A stretch of 64,000 nucleotides of DNA from Fuerstiella marisgermanici (GCF_001983935.1 NZ_CP017641.1:2728001-2792000); one strand, 5' to 3'; numbered from the stretch's first letter, positions 17,219 to 25,572 are shown. Notes: a model not told the origin generated them from the sequence alone. A program made the numbers and translations.

Positions 17219-18976
17219 GTGGACGAAAATCAGCGAGAAGACATTTTTCGCCGTTGCGAAGAAGCGATCGGTTATCAGTTTAAGGATCGCGATGTCCTGC
17301 GTCGCGGTTTGACTCACAGTTCGTGCGCGACGTCTCGCCTGGACTGCAACGAACGCATGGAATTCCTCGGCGACGCTGTGCTGGGGCTGGTCGTTTGTGA
17401 ATTCCTGTATCTCAAATATCCCGATCGTCGTGAAGGGCAGCTCACGCAACAAAAGTCGCACCTTGTCAGCCGCACCGTTTGCACGCAAGTCGGCAATCGG
17501 CTTGGCTTGAAGGACCTGATTCTGGTTGGAAAGGGCCTGCAGACGATCCCCGATTCGTTGATTGCCGCCGGAGTGGAATCGCTGGTGGCGGCCATATATC
17601 TGGACGGTGGATTCGCGGCGGCGGTCGATTTTATTATGCGAGTCTTCGAGGAAGAACTGCAGAACACCGACGAGGCCGACCAGGAAAACTACAAAAGCAT
17701 CCTGCAGGAAGAAACTCAGCGTGACGGCAGCGATCCGCCCAGCTATGTGGTGATCGAACACCGCGGCCCCGATCATGCTCGGGAGTTTTGTGTGGCCGTT
17801 GAAATTGCAGAAACTCAATTCGAATCCGCGTGGGGCCGCAGCAAAAAAGAAGCCGAACAAAAGGCGGCCATGCACGCTCTTGAAGGAATTTCGCTGGACG
17901 GTGGATCGACCACCACAACAGCTTCGAAACCAGACTCACAAGGAAACACAGACGTGCCCGAATCGAACTCCGACAGCTCAAACCCGCCGACCAATCAGTC
18001 CACGACTTCGACGCAGGCTAACGTACCGACGACGGAATGCCGCGTTCTGTTTCAGCCGCCGACGGACGAGCTTCGTTTTTTACCTGAAGGCCCTTATTCG
18101 CTGCCGAATGGCAACATCAGCTGGGTGGGAATTCAACACGGCAGCAATTCTACGGTCGGTTCGCTGAACATTCTTGATCCGGCCTCCGGCACGAACCAGT
18201 CCTTCAACCTGCCGGGCCGACCGGGGTTCGCATTCCCCACGACGAAGCAGAACGTATTCGTGTGCGGCGTTGAGCGGTCGCTGGGGCTGTATGATGTCAG
18301 CGATGGTTCGTGGACGGAAATCCTGAGCGGCATCGACAGTGACGTCGACAACACGATCATCAACGACGGTGTCGTGTTCGACGACAACCTCATCTTCGGC
18401 TGCAAAGAACTGGAATTCAAAACGAAGAAGGCAGGCCTGTATTTGTGGCGCGGCCGCGACAAAAAACTGTTCCAGCTTAGAAACGATCAGATCTGTTCAA
18501 ATGGCAAAGCGGTCATCAGGAACCCCGACCAAACATTGACGCTGGTCGACATTGATTCGCCGTCAAAGACAATCACCAAGTGCTGGCTGGAAGTCGCCGT
18601 CGGCACCGTGGGCAAGCCGGAAGTCATTGTCGATTTGTCGTCTGAAGACGTGTTCCCGGACGGCATGATCGTGACGCCGGACGGAAAAAGTCTGATCGTG
18701 GCGTTGTACGATCCAGGCGATCCAGCCTACGGAATGGCGCGTCAATACGGCATCGAATCGGGCGAACTGGAAGCTGTCTGGACGTGTCCGGGTTCGCCGC
18801 GAGTCACGTGCCCACAGCTTGTGAAGGTCGATGGTCGAGTGCATTTGCTGCTGACAACGGCCGTCGAACACATGGACGCCGAACAGCAGTCGCGGCATCC
18901 GAACGCGGGCTCGCTTTTCCTTGGCGAAGCATTGCTGGGGGCGTTGGGCGAACAGCCGTTGTTTCCCGTGGGGTAA
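17219..18976 (+). CDS. rnc: Ribonuclease III fused to an SMP-30/gluconolactonase-like beta-propeller
   Basis: A 585-residue protein from a GTG start. Residues 1-150 are the RNase III domain: LTHSSCA, the signature ERMEFLGDAVLGL and the second catalytic Glu in VESLVAAIYLDGG. Residues about 157-225 are the dsRNA-binding domain (NYKSILQEETQR to KKEAEQKAAMHAL). A Ser/Thr/Asn-rich linker (about 226-270) follows, then about 300 residues resembling SMP-30/regucalcin: GPYSLPNGNISWVG, DDNLIFGCKELEF, VFPDGMIVTPDGKSLIVAL, and LLLTTAVEHMDAEQQ followed by PNAGSLF. The first part should cut double-stranded RNA (rRNA and mRNA processing). The role of the propeller on a cytoplasmic nuclease is unknown. No stop codon separates the halves; a GTG at 17954 with AAGGAA eight bases upstream could also start the propeller alone. 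Confidence 0.9.
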   Translation: MDENQREDIFRRCEEAIGYQFKDRDVLRRGLTHSSCATSRLDCNERMEFLGDAVLGLVVCEFLYLKYPDRREGQLTQQKSHLVSRTVCTQVGNRLGLKDLILVGKGLQTIPDSLIAAGVESLVAAIYLDGGFAAAVDFIMRVFEEELQNTDEADQENYKSILQEETQRDGSDPPSYVVIEHRGPDHAREFCVAVEIAETQFESAWGRSKKEAEQKAAMHALEGISLDGGSTTTTASKPDSQGNTDVPESNSDSSNPPTNQSTTSTQANVPTTECRVLFQPPTDELRFLPEGPYSLPNGNISWVGIQHGSNSTVGSLNILDPASGTNQSFNLPGRPGFAFPTTKQNVFVCGVERSLGLYDVSDGSWTEILSGIDSDVDNTIINDGVVFDDNLIFGCKELEFKTKKAGLYLWRGRDKKLFQLRNDQICSNGKAVIRNPDQTLTLVDIDSPSKTITKCWLEVAVGTVGKPEVIVDLSSEDVFPDGMIVTPDGKSLIVALYDPGDPAYGMARQYGIESGELEAVWTCPGSPRVTCPQLVKVDGRVHLLLTTAVEHMDAEQQSRHPNAGSLFLGEALLGALGEQPLFPVG

Positions 18977-19230
18977 CGGTCAGCCACGTTTGCTGCCGTT
19001 TGTGAACGCCCTAAATCCGGCCCTGTTGCTAGGCTTTTCTTAAGCTCAGGCCGTCACTCGCCTGGCTTTCTGCAAAATGTGAAGCAGACTTAAAACGTGT
19101 CAGAACGGGGATTCGGAGCGGCTCTGAACGTCAGCGCCGTTCCGTTTCCGCCCCGACAAATGCAATGAGATCGCGTGGTTTTCACCGTGCCTGCTCTTTC
19201 GCTGGGGCGAGGTAGGCAAAACGTCCGTCG

Positions 19231-19291
19231 CCCCTCCCAGCCGAAGGCAAGGGAGGGGTCGAACGAGCGGAGCGATGTTCGGGGGAGGGCC
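19231..19291 (+). repeat. Two-hairpin repeat, divergent copy A
   Basis: Arms CCCCTCCC and GGGAGGGG with a GCC-GAA-GGC tip; second stem GAAC with GTTC around GAGCGGAGC. The stems differ from the DUF559-linked copies but still pair, a compensating change. Confidence 0.85.
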
Positions 19292-19326
19292 GTCTGCGCA
19301 AGCGGGGCTGTGCGCTGAAATGCTCG

Positions 19327-19386
19327 CCCCCTCCCGGACGTTGCTTCGCTCCGTCCGACCTCCCCCGACGCTGCGCTGGGAGAGGT
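19327..19386 (-). repeat. Two-hairpin repeat, divergent copy B
   Basis: Inverted relative to the copy 35 bases to its left. On the plus strand the second stem is GGACG with CGTCC around a TTGCTTCGCTC-type loop; the last bases are GGGAGAGGT. Confidence 0.85.
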
Positions 19387-19467
19387 GAATGCACACGGCC
19401 AACGCTCGAACTTGAGGCAGCGTTATCTCCAATGCTTGGCGCTCCGCCTGCCGATGCCGCAGCCGCT

Positions 19468-19890
19468 TCAATCATTCATCGATGGCTTACGGCGTTGCTG
19501 CTTCTTTTGCGACGTCTGTTTTTTGCTGGTCAAACGCCGCTGTTTCGCGCCGCGCGATGGTTTTGTGGGGCGTCGCTGAGTCGGTGGCGTGATGATGTCC
19601 AGAATCATCTGACGCAGGCGGTCCATGCAGTCAGCTGTATTGCGGCCCTGATCGCGGTACTTCTGGCTTCGCAGAATCAGCACGCCGTCTTTGGTGAATC
19701 GGTGCTGATACTTGTTTATGAATCGCTGTCGGACGCCGTGGGGGAGAGCGTCTGATTCACCGGGATTCCAGCGCAGCATCGCCTTCGAATTGACTTTGTT
19801 GACGTTCTGACCGCCGGGTCCGCCGCTGCGAGCGAATGAGAAATCAAATTCTGATTCGTCGATTTGAATGTTACTGGTGATTTCTAACAT
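19468..19890 (-). CDS. arfB: Alternative ribosome-rescue factor ArfB (YaeJ-like)
   Basis: A 140-residue protein, the usual length of ArfB. It contains the peptidyl-tRNA hydrolase GGQ motif in SGGPGGQNVNKVNSK and the domain-1 phrases of class I release factors (FINKYQHRF, ILRSQKYRDQGRN). The C-terminal tail is Lys/Arg/Gln-rich, as needed to enter the empty mRNA channel of stalled ribosomes. The ATG at 19890 has AGGAAG upstream and gives the standard start LEITSNIQID; the longer reading from 19950 is less likely. It is divergent from acpS and convergent with rnc. Confidence 0.92.
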   Translation of the reverse strand: MLEITSNIQIDESEFDFSFARSGGPGGQNVNKVNSKAMLRWNPGESDALPHGVRQRFINKYQHRFTKDGVLILRSQKYRDQGRNTADCMDRLRQMILDIITPPTQRRPTKPSRGAKQRRLTSKKQTSQKKQQRRKPSMND

Positions 19891-19965
19891 GGATCCGCTT
19901 CCTGGCGTGGACATCAAAACTGTATTGTGAGCGGCAAGTCGTTCGCTCAATGGTACTCACTTTGT

Positions 19966-20044
19966 CACGTAGGTCAGTCTCTCCGAGACTGACACAGCGA
20001 CAATGGCGCGGCTTTTTCGAGTCTCGGAGAGACTCGACTACGTG
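19966..20044. repeat. Inverted pair of REP-like hairpins (BIME-like)
   Basis: Two REP-like units face each other. The left begins GTAG at 19969 and forms a hairpin GTCAGTCT, loop CTCCG-like, AGACTGAC. The right (minus strand) also begins GTAG and forms CGAGTCT with AGACTCG. CACGTAG and CTACGTG bound the element. It lies between the divergent arfB and acpS genes. Confidence 0.8.
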
Positions 20045-20164
20045 AAAATCGCAAATCGCAAATCGAGTGGCATTGACCGTTCGCCGCAGGTTTTGCAGGG
20101 TTCCCCACGGCGGCTGGTGGCTCATCGACGGGCGGGACGGCGAGAGAGGTTGAAGGTTGACTTT

Positions 20165-20584
20165 ATGATCATCGGACTTGGTACGGATATTGTTGAGATT
20201 GATCGTATTCGCGACATGATCGACCGTCACGGCGACAATTTTTTGCAGCGCTGTTTTACAACGCCTGAGATTGCCTACGCGGACAAGCACCGCGACGCAG
20301 CGGTTCGCTTTGCCGGTCGCTGGGCAGCCAAAGAAGCGGTCGTCAAAGTTTTAGGAACCGGCTTTGTGAAGGGAATCACGTTCCACGATATCCAGGTCCT
20401 GCCGCTGGATTCCGGCCAGCCACGAATCGAACTCTCCGGCGGCGCTGCACAGATCGCAGCCAGCATGAGCATCGGTTCTGTGCTGATCACGATTTCTCAT
20501 GCCAAATTATACGCCACCGCGACGGCCGTAGGGGTCGGTCGGGAGATAAATTTTGGCGACAATTCAGCCGCTGCCGACGGTTAA
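20165..20584 (+). CDS. acpS: Holo-[acyl-carrier-protein] synthase
   Basis: A 139-residue AcpS-type phosphopantetheinyl transferase that moves 4'-phosphopantetheine from CoA to the serine of acyl carrier protein for lipid synthesis. The two Mg-binding motifs are present: GLGTDIVEIDRI at the N-terminus and RWAAKEAVVKVLGTG in the middle; a late SVLITISHAKLYATATAV strand completes the fold. The start at 20165 begins exactly at the conserved MIIGLGTDI; the longer reading from 20003 crosses the REP-like element. Slightly longer than the typical 120-130 residues. Confidence 0.94.
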   Translation: MIIGLGTDIVEIDRIRDMIDRHGDNFLQRCFTTPEIAYADKHRDAAVRFAGRWAAKEAVVKVLGTGFVKGITFHDIQVLPLDSGQPRIELSGGAAQIAASMSIGSVLITISHAKLYATATAVGVGREINFGDNSAAADG

Positions 20585-20824
20585 ACGAAGTCATCCGATC
20601 GCGTACCATCCGGACGGATTTGGCGGAACCTGCCATGAACACATCTTACGACTGGGGCGGTTCGAGCGGACACCCGCTTTCGAGAAACCTTGCAAATTTG
20701 AACAGCGATCGGCCCAAAATTGGCCACAACAAGATTTCGCCCCTTTTTTTTCGACGCCAGATCGTCAATAGTTCCGCGTCTCACCATGTGCAAAATCCCA
20801 CCTTCAACACCGAAAGCTGCGTTC

Positions 20825-21526
20825 ATGCGTTTGTTACTCACCGCCTTTTCAGTCTTGCTGATCGCTCTGCCACTTCAGGCTCAGGATAAGCCAGAAGCCG
20901 CGTCCGAACTGAAAACGAATAAAGACAAAGTCAGCTACGCCATCGGGCTGAACATCGGTCGCCAGTTCAAAAGCCAGGGCATGGACCTTGATCCAGCCAT
21001 TGTTGCTCAAGGCATCGCCGCGATTCTTAACGATGTGGAGCCGGCTTTGACTCAGCAGGAAATGCAGGCTGCGTTTCAGGTCATGCAGCAGGAACAGGAA
21101 AAGCTCCAGCGTGAAGCGGCCACCAACAACCAGGCCGCCGCTAAGAAGTTTCTTGCTGAGAATGCTGAGAAAAAAGGCGTGAAGCAGACGAAGTCTGGGC
21201 TGCAATACATGGTTCTAAAAGAAGGCACCGGCAAGACTCCAACGGCAGAAAGTGAAGTCAGCACACACTACCGAGGCAAGCTGATCAGCGGCAAAGTGTT
21301 TGACGAATCCTACGAAGGCAAGGAACCAACGGCTGAAGATGAGCCCACCTCGTTCCCGGTTAACCGAGTGATCCCTGGTTGGACAGAAGCTCTGCAGTTG
21401 ATGAAAGTCGGTGCCAAGTACCGTCTGTTCGTCCCCCCTGCTCTGGCCTATGGCGAAAACGGACCACCCAGCATTGGTCCGAACAGCCTGCTGATTTTCG
21501 ATATCGAACTGGTCGACGTGAAGTAA
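20825..21526 (+). CDS. FKBP-type peptidyl-prolyl isomerase, exported
   Basis: A 233-residue protein: signal peptide RLLLTAFSVLLIALPLQAQ, then an N-terminal helical dimerisation region as in FkpA/Mip (VSYAIGLNIGRQFKSQG, EMQAAFQVMQQEQEKLQ), and a C-terminal FKBP domain (VSTHYRGKLISGKVFDES, VIPGWTEALQLMKVGAKY, LLIFDIELVDV). It should catalyse prolyl isomerisation and act as a folding aid in the periplasm. The ATG at 20825 starts the signal peptide directly; ATG 20786 would add 13 residues. It ends 12 bases before the next gene, so the two may be co-transcribed. Confidence 0.92.
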   Translation: MRLLLTAFSVLLIALPLQAQDKPEAASELKTNKDKVSYAIGLNIGRQFKSQGMDLDPAIVAQGIAAILNDVEPALTQQEMQAAFQVMQQEQEKLQREAATNNQAAAKKFLAENAEKKGVKQTKSGLQYMVLKEGTGKTPTAESEVSTHYRGKLISGKVFDESYEGKEPTAEDEPTSFPVNRVIPGWTEALQLMKVGAKYRLFVPPALAYGENGPPSIGPNSLLIFDIELVDVK

Positions 21527-21538
21527 CCGTTTTTAACC

Positions 21539-22711
21539 ATGACCAAAACTACCACGTCCCGCCTCGACAAATTGAAGGCTGCGTTGCCTGAGTCACCTTC
21601 GCCTCAGGACTTAATCGCGTCGCTGCAACAAACGCTGACGGACCAAAAGGATTTCCATCGATTGTTCGATGCGAAGTTGCTTGAGGTCCGTCAACGGATG
21701 GGGCTGCCGCTGGCTCAGCCCACGTCGTTGGAAAATGTGCCTGCCGAACAGGAACAGGATTTCCGCGATGCATACGTCGTTGCAGCGCGGGAAGTGGGTA
21801 AGTTGTTTCTGGAAGATGGTCAGCTCGGCGACGCGTGGGCCTACTTTCGCACCATCGGCGAACCAGAACCAGTCAAAGCCGCGATCGATAAGATCTCCGT
21901 TCCTCGTGAACCGGATGAAGAATTCGATCAGGTGATGAACGTCGCGTTGTACGAAGGAGCCCACATCGCTCGCGGCCTGGAATTCCTGCTGAAGACGCAC
22001 GGCACGTGCAACACCGTCACCGCGTACAGTCAGTTGCAACAACAAATGACGCCGGACGAACGTCGGGCAGCGGCCGCCATGATGGTGCGGAATATCTACG
22101 ACGACCTGCAGGCCACAATCCGTCGCGATGTAGAATCACGGATGCCCGTGCTGACACCGAATGCGTCAATTGCCGAACTGATCAGCGGTCGGGAATGGCT
22201 GTTTGCAGAAGGCAATTATCACATCGACGTGTCTCACCTGCATTCGACCGTGGGATTTGCTCGAGCTTTAAAACAGGGAGACCCGGAACTGCTGCTGGCG
22301 GTCGAATTGTGCGACTACGGTTCGAAGCTGGCGACACAGTTACAGTATCCGGCCGACGTCCCGTTCGACGATTACTACAAAGCGAATCGCTTTTTCCTGA
22401 CAGCAATCGCCGGCGAAGATACTGACGCGGGCATCGACTACTTCCTGCAACGGCTGAAAGACGCACCGGACGAACAGGATCAGCAGTTGATCGCTTTCGT
22501 GCTGCTGGACCTGGCTCAGCGAGTTGGCCAGACAGAACGCGTGCTGGCTCAGACGGCAGCGTTTGTCAGCAAGATGGAAGATCCCAACGGGTTTTCGTTT
22601 ACCAAACTTTGCCTGGAACTTGGCATGGCCGACAAGCTGGAAGAAGCGGCAGCGGCCAACGACGATTTGCTGGGCTATACCATTGCAAAACTGTCTCAAG
22701 CCAAAGCATGA
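21539..22711 (+). CDS. Conserved helical protein of unknown function
   Basis: A 390-residue soluble protein, predicted all-helical, with TPR/HEAT-like helix pairs (LFLEDGQLGDAWAYFRTIGE) and a segment HIARGLEFLLKTHGTCNTVT followed by a possible His-rich region (NYHIDVSHLHSTVGFA). No signal peptide or membrane helix. I do not recognise a family. The gene sits 12 bases after the FKBP gene and its TGA overlaps the ATG of yjbQ (ATGA), so it belongs to the unit FKBP - this gene - yjbQ - tdk. Confidence 0.8.
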   Translation: MTKTTTSRLDKLKAALPESPSPQDLIASLQQTLTDQKDFHRLFDAKLLEVRQRMGLPLAQPTSLENVPAEQEQDFRDAYVVAAREVGKLFLEDGQLGDAWAYFRTIGEPEPVKAAIDKISVPREPDEEFDQVMNVALYEGAHIARGLEFLLKTHGTCNTVTAYSQLQQQMTPDERRAAAAMMVRNIYDDLQATIRRDVESRMPVLTPNASIAELISGREWLFAEGNYHIDVSHLHSTVGFARALKQGDPELLLAVELCDYGSKLATQLQYPADVPFDDYYKANRFFLTAIAGEDTDAGIDYFLQRLKDAPDEQDQQLIAFVLLDLAQRVGQTERVLAQTAAFVSKMEDPNGFSFTKLCLELGMADKLEEAAAANDDLLGYTIAKLSQAKA

Positions 22712-23133
22712 CAGACTGGGTTCAGAAACAGGTGACTTTGCAGGCCGTGTCGCGCGGCTGCCATCTGGTGACGTCCGAAATTCTTCAGCAGGTGCCGGAA
22801 GTTGCCGAATTCAAAGTCGGCCTGCTCAACGTATTTATTCAGCACACGTCGGCGTCTCTTACGCTAAACGAAAATGCCGACCCCGATGTGTTGGTCGACA
22901 TGAACATGGCGTTTAACAAACTCGCGCCCGAATCGTGGCCGTACGTGCATACGTGCGAAGGGCCGGATGACATGCCGGCTCATATCAAAACCGCGTTGAC
23001 GGATTCCTCGATCACCATTCCAATCGGCAACGGACGCTTGCTGACCGGCACATGGCAAGGCATCTATCTGTGCGAACACCGCGACCGTGGTGGACGCCGT
23101 CGACTGGTGGTGACCATTCAGGGAACTCGATAA
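22708..23133 (+). CDS. yjbQ: YjbQ / UPF0047 family protein
   Basis: A 141-residue protein, the usual size. Conserved family phrases: FIQHTSASLTLNENADP, HTCEGPDDMPAHIK and GTWQGIYLCEHR, which provide the His, Glu and Asp residues of the active pocket. E. coli YjbQ has weak thiamine-phosphate synthase activity, but the main role is unsettled. The start overlaps the previous stop by four bases and the next gene (tdk) begins six bases after its stop, so it is cotranslated in an operon. Confidence 0.93.
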   Translation: MTDWVQKQVTLQAVSRGCHLVTSEILQQVPEVAEFKVGLLNVFIQHTSASLTLNENADPDVLVDMNMAFNKLAPESWPYVHTCEGPDDMPAHIKTALTDSSITIPIGNGRLLTGTWQGIYLCEHRDRGGRRRLVVTIQGTR

Positions 23134-23139
23134 ACCGTC

Positions 23140-23748
23140 ATGGCGAAGCTGTACTTCTACTATTCGGCCATGAACGCCGGCAAGTCGACAACGTTGCTGC
23201 AGGCGGCTTATAACTACAAAGAACGAGGCCTGCGGCCACTGCTGCTGACCCCGGCACTCGATACGCGAGCGGGCGTGGGGACGATCGGTTCACGAATCGG
23301 CCTGCAGTCAGAAGCGATTGCCTTTTCGCAAACCGATTCGTTGTACGACATCTGCGACGAACAGCACCAGCAAAACCCGGTCGCCTGCGTGTTTGTGGAT
23401 GAAGCTCAGTTTTTGACAAAGAAGCAAGTCCACGATCTGGGCGAAATTGCGGATCGTCTGAGTATCCCTGTGCTGTCCTACGGCCTTCGGACTGATTTTC
23501 AGGGGAACCTGTTCGAAGGCAGTCAGTACCTGCTGGCGTGGGCCGACGCGATTACCGAAATCAAAACGATTTGCCACTGCGGCCGCAAAGCGTCGATGGT
23601 GCTGCGGATCGATTCCAGCGGCAAGCCCATTCGTGGCGGTGAACAGATCAAAGTCGGCGGAAACGAAAGCTACGTTTCGGTGTGCCGACAGCATTTTAAG
23701 GAAGGTCTTAGCGAAAAAGACCAGCCGACACTGCCGTTTGAAGGGTAG
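23140..23748 (+). CDS. tdk: Thymidine kinase (type II)
   Basis: A 202-residue enzyme that phosphorylates thymidine with ATP in nucleotide salvage. P-loop [13 protein letters not shown], Walker B-like VFVDEAQFL, substrate region [17 protein letters not shown], and the zinc-binding cysteines: CHCGRKASM plus a C-terminal CRQHF. These are all standard for bacterial type II Tdk, as is the length. Last gene of the unit beginning at 20825; a separate promoter follows at 23797. Confidence 0.96.
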   Translation: MAKLYFYYSAMNAGKSTTLLQAAYNYKERGLRPLLLTPALDTRAGVGTIGSRIGLQSEAIAFSQTDSLYDICDEQHQQNPVACVFVDEAQFLTKKQVHDLGEIADRLSIPVLSYGLRTDFQGNLFEGSQYLLAWADAITEIKTICHCGRKASMVLRIDSSGKPIRGGEQIKVGGNESYVSVCRQHFKEGLSEKDQPTLPFEG

Positions 23749-23796
23749 TTGGCCGCCGACGACCAGTCCAAAACGACTTCGCCGCTGTTTGTATAT

Positions 23797-23824
23797 TTGA
23801 TAACGGCTGATTCTGTCGTACAAT
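23797..23824 (+). promoter_or_regulatory. Sigma-70-like promoter of the toxin-antitoxin candidate
   Basis: -35 TTGATA at 23797-23802, 16-base spacer, -10 TACAAT at 23819-23824. The first start codon (23844) lies about 20 bases after the -10, so the leader would be very short. Confidence 0.5.
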
Positions 23825-23843
23825 AGGCTGGCGTTGTGAGGGC

Positions 23844-24101
23844 ATGTCGGAAATGAGTTGGGATTCAATCATCTGGGATTTTGAAGCAGGCGGAAACGTC
23901 GACAAAGTTCACGAGCACGGCCTGACCCAGGATGACGTCGAGAATGCATTGATTGATCCGGTTAGTCACGGCATCAGTCGAAGCAGCGGTCGAGATATAA
24001 TCTGGGGATTTGCATTGGACGGCCGTTTGATCGCTGTTCCTTATGATGAAATCGATGAGTTTACGGTGAAGCCAGTGACGGCGTGGTATGACGAGGATTG
24101 A
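23844..24101 (+). CDS. BrnT-like toxin candidate
   Basis: An 85-residue acidic protein. IIWDF, then VDKVHEHGLTQDDVENALIDP and a later GRLIAVPYDEIDEFTVKPVT follow the pattern of BrnT-type RNase toxins (W/F-D, N/D-x-x-K-x-x-x-HG, then a beta-sheet with VKPxxA). The final segment AWYDED replaces the usual A-R-x-A motif, so activity is uncertain. The start may be 23844 or 23853. It is followed four bases later by an XRE-type regulator, a typical toxin-antitoxin order. DUF4258-like proteins are an alternative. Confidence 0.6.
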   Translation: MSEMSWDSIIWDFEAGGNVDKVHEHGLTQDDVENALIDPVSHGISRSSGRDIIWGFALDGRLIAVPYDEIDEFTVKPVTAWYDED

Positions 24102-24104
24102 GAC

Positions 24105-24464
24105 ATGAAGAAGCTTAAACGATTGGATGCCAAAGACCTTCCCCCGGTTTCAGCAACTCAGCGACAAGCAGACCAGAAGTTACATTGCGACGGACCGACG
24201 GACACGGATTTGATACGCCAGGGGCGACGGATCAAGTCGAAACTTGCATCACGCCAACATTCGTTTGCGGACGTGACTTCGGCTCTTAAGGAAGCTCGCG
24301 AAGCGGCGGGCATGTCGCTGCAGGATGTGTCGGACGCATGCGGGATCACGAAAGCGAACTTGTCACTGCTGGAAAACGGCAAGGGAAATCCAACCATCGA
24401 GACACTGGAGAGAATTGCCAAAGCGATCGATGCTGAGATCCTTGTCACCGTGCAGCGAAATTGA
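24105..24464 (+). CDS. XRE-family helix-turn-helix protein, antitoxin candidate
   Basis: A 119-residue protein. The C-terminal half is a clear XRE/Cro domain: LKEAREAAGMSLQDVSDACG, then ITKANLSLLENGKGNPTIET, then LERIAKAIDAEIL. The N-terminal half is basic and probably disordered (it would be the toxin-binding part of a toxin-antitoxin pair). A GAGG ribosome binding site precedes the ATG, three bases after the toxin-like gene's stop. BrnT usually pairs with BrnA, a ribbon-helix-helix type protein, so an XRE partner is less usual. Likely represses the promoter at 23797. Confidence 0.75.
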   Translation: MKKLKRLDAKDLPPVSATQRQADQKLHCDGPTDTDLIRQGRRIKSKLASRQHSFADVTSALKEAREAAGMSLQDVSDACGITKANLSLLENGKGNPTIETLERIAKAIDAEILVTVQRN

Positions 24465-24622
24465 CGTAGACCGACGGCATCGCAATCTTGCGAGCCACCG
24501 CCGGATAGTGGACGGACCTGCGCTTGCCACGCTGCCCCTTGGGCCTGTATCTTGCCTGTCCCGCTGCGGTAAGATCAGATCGCCGTTTGTTCAGTTGTTT
24601 CAACAACCAATAAAGGAACCCA

Positions 24623-25432
24623 ATGCCGTCCGTCCCCACCACAATTGACGGGCCTGTTGCCGTGATTGGCGATGTGCATGGTCAGGTTGATAAGCTAAAA
24701 GCAATCGTCCAGAAGCTGTCTCACCTGCCCGACATTCGCCATCGCTGGATTGTGTTCATCGGCGATTTGGTAGACCGCGGCCCCGACCCCAAAGGCGCTG
24801 TCGACATCTATTGCGACATCGCGTCGAAGCATGACAAGGTGACGTGGGTTTGCGGCAACCATGAACTGGCAATGGCCGGTTCGCTGAAGCTGATCGACGT
24901 GCCGGACTTCGTCGACTGGCCCGGCCGCTGGCTGCCTCATTACGATTCTGACAAAACCTTCGCTTCCTACAATGTCCCGTTCGGAGAACTGGACGCTTTG
25001 CGAGAAGCTCTGCCGGAAGAACACGCTCGGCTGATGTCGGATCTGCCGTGGAGTGTCGAGCACGCCAAGTATCTATTCGTGCATGCGGGGCTGGATAACA
25101 ACCTGCCGTTCGACATGCAGGTCAACATTCTGAGGCAGCGCGATTACACGTTGGCTCACCCGCCGTGGCTGTATGACAAGGCGTTTGTGCGAGGTTCCGC
25201 GGCTCCGGATTGCCCCGTCACCGTCGTCGTCGGCCACACGCCGCTGCCGGAAGTTCGTTTTGGTAATCGAGTCATCGGGACAGACACAACCGGCGGCGTG
25301 TACGGCGACCTTAGCTGCGTGCTGCTGCCGGAAAATATCGTGATCACGTCGGGCGCAGACCCGCCCGGCGGTTATCAACAAATGGCACCGCCAGTTCGTG
25401 GGAAGAAGAAGTCATGGTGGAAACCGTGGTAA
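24623..25432 (+). CDS. PPP-type serine/threonine protein phosphatase / metallophosphoesterase
   Basis: A 269-residue cytoplasmic enzyme with the PPP metal motifs in order: GDVHGQ (residues 16-21), GDLVDRGPDP, GNHE, then a His in FVHAGL and GHTPLPE. Close in plan to bacterial PrpA/diadenosine tetraphosphatase-like enzymes; it should hydrolyse phosphoserine/threonine or nucleotide substrates using two metal ions. AAGGAA lies upstream of the ATG. The last residues are Lys/Trp-rich (KKKSWWKPW). Its 3' end overlaps the long reading of the next gene (from 25414), which is another reason to place that start further downstream. Confidence 0.9.
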   Translation: MPSVPTTIDGPVAVIGDVHGQVDKLKAIVQKLSHLPDIRHRWIVFIGDLVDRGPDPKGAVDIYCDIASKHDKVTWVCGNHELAMAGSLKLIDVPDFVDWPGRWLPHYDSDKTFASYNVPFGELDALREALPEEHARLMSDLPWSVEHAKYLFVHAGLDNNLPFDMQVNILRQRDYTLAHPPWLYDKAFVRGSAAPDCPVTVVVGHTPLPEVRFGNRVIGTDTTGGVYGDLSCVLLPENIVITSGADPPGGYQQMAPPVRGKKKSWWKPW

Positions 25433-25512
25433 CAAACACTCCGCCCGCGGGAGCCCGATTGGCGTCTGATAGGCGAAGGCATGTCGGCGTGAACGCACCG
25501 CTCCTGAATCAA

Positions 25513-25572
25513 CCCCTCCCGCAATTTATTACGGGAGGGGTCGATCGAGCGGAGCAAGATCGGGGGAGGGCC
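25513..25572 (+). repeat. Two-hairpin repeat, copy A in the leader of the cytochrome gene
   Basis: Arms CCCCTCCCG and CGGGAGGGG, second stem GATC with GATC around GAGCGGAGCAA. With the facing copy at 25625 it forms a pair 52 bases apart. Confidence 0.88.

Larger units (their letters stand above)
18977..19467. other. Convergent intergenic region with a facing pair of two-hairpin repeats
   Basis: 491 bases between the converging rnc and arfB genes. The two-hairpin repeat is present as a facing pair (19231-19291 and 19327-19386). Apart from this pair I see no gene. Confidence 0.6.

Noticed and set aside
20585-20824. Additional small gene between acpS and the FKBP gene
   Set aside because: Short frames only, none with ribosome binding site or recognisable motif.
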